From DASPTH01 sp046727575 (GTDB taxonomy: Bacteria; Actinomycetota; Acidimicrobiia; IMCC26256; DASPTH01): DNA of 50,894 nt. How positions within the stretch are numbered: the first letter of the stretch is position 1; each line of letters starts with the position of its first letter. Below are positions 50,754-50,894 of the stretch, one piece after another. Below the pieces are notes generated by a model, which had not been told where the DNA came from, made no database searches, and was given only the letters and a program-made list of their open reading frames with translations. Both the position numbers and the translations under genes were made by a program. The stretch spans positions 1 through 50,894 of the forward strand of contig JBKPCV010000050.1 in the NCBI GenBank assembly GCA_046727575.1, given 5' to 3'.

Positions 50754-50894
50754 TCCTTCATCTCGGGTCGCTCAACTGCGAGCCGGGACACCCGGCTCGC
50801 AACCGTTTCGCTCCTTCATCTCGGGTCGCTCAACTGCGAGCCGGGACACCCGGCTCGCAACCGTTTCGCTCCTTCATCTCGGGTCGCTCAACTG
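50754..50894. repeat. 58-bp tandem repeat with internal palindrome (copies C), runs off window
   Basis: The 58-bp unit starts at 50754, 50812 and 50870; the third copy is cut by the window end. Each full copy has a perfect hairpin with 10-bp arms GCGAGCCGGG and CCCGGCTCGC around ACA (50778-50800 and 50836-50858). On the minus strand each copy also carries an ATG; from 50819 the frame is MKERNGCEPGVPARS then stop. The unit resembles copies A and B elsewhere. Confidence 0.9.

Noticed and set aside
50754..50894. CRISPR array or integron attC array
   Set aside because: Repeats are directly adjacent with no unique spacers, and the palindrome lacks attC core sites; no cas or integrase genes are nearby.

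Overview
The window is about 51 kb of GC-rich chromosome from an actinobacterium (Actinomycetota). I infer this from mycothiol synthesis (mshC), deazaflavin F420 enzymes (an NADP:F420 oxidoreductase and a PPOX-class protein), a phosphatidylinositol mannoside block (PIP synthase, patA, pimA), a long single Rel protein, and a gene order that closely follows the Mycobacterium tuberculosis thrS-to-aroE segment as I remember it. The class cannot be fixed from sequence alone; an acidimicrobial-type lineage is a reasonable guess. The window is mostly core genome. Most genes lie on the minus strand in tight operons with ATGA or GTGA start/stop overlaps, which I used to fix many start codons.

In plus-strand order. 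1-6.6 kb: 5'-part of aroE, mltG, ruvX, alaS, two small envelope-type proteins (DUF6167-like, DUF948-like) and rarA. 6.8-14 kb: aspS, hisS, a large alpha/beta hydrolase and rel. 14-19.6 kb: secF, secD, yajC and ruvBAC. 19.7-23.1 kb: an accessory block (peroxiredoxin, VOC protein, unknown protein, CoxG-like protein, MobA-like nucleotidyltransferase, PPOX/F420 protein) that separates ruvCAB from its usual neighbour yebC. 23.1-32 kb: yebC, pdxT, pdxS, a DUF3048 protein, htpX, lemA, an inositol-monophosphatase-family protein, pimA, patA and PIP synthase. 32-36.1 kb: a second EF-G-type GTPase on the plus strand and a large polytopic membrane protein. 36.16-37.89 kb: a decayed integrative islet. 37.8-46.3 kb: a membrane protein whose 3' end is the islet target, a HIT protein, thrS, mshC, npdG and dnaE1. 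46.4-50.9 kb: a phosphodiesterase, an Rrf2 regulator, an RluD-type pseudouridine synthase, lspA, a DksA/TraR-like protein with a histone-H1-like tail, a DUF167 protein and a 58-bp tandem repeat that runs off the end.

The least ordinary parts are three. First, an islet of about 1.7 kb is bounded by an exact 27-bp direct repeat. One repeat copy lies in the 3' end of a coding sequence, and a truncated integrase-like reading frame starts next to it. The other islet genes are shortened or frameshifted. Second, a family of related palindromic or tandem repeats sits just upstream of start codons inside operons (DUF948-like gene, ruvB, pdxT, pimA, DUF167 gene). In one case it duplicates the ruvB translation start and makes a coupled leader ORF, and in another it forms part of the RarA C-terminus. 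Third, a cluster of DnaA-box-like 9-mers lies over the dnaE1 start. I did not find a CRISPR array, rRNA, tRNA, intact transposase, or a clear new multi-gene defence or biosynthetic system.
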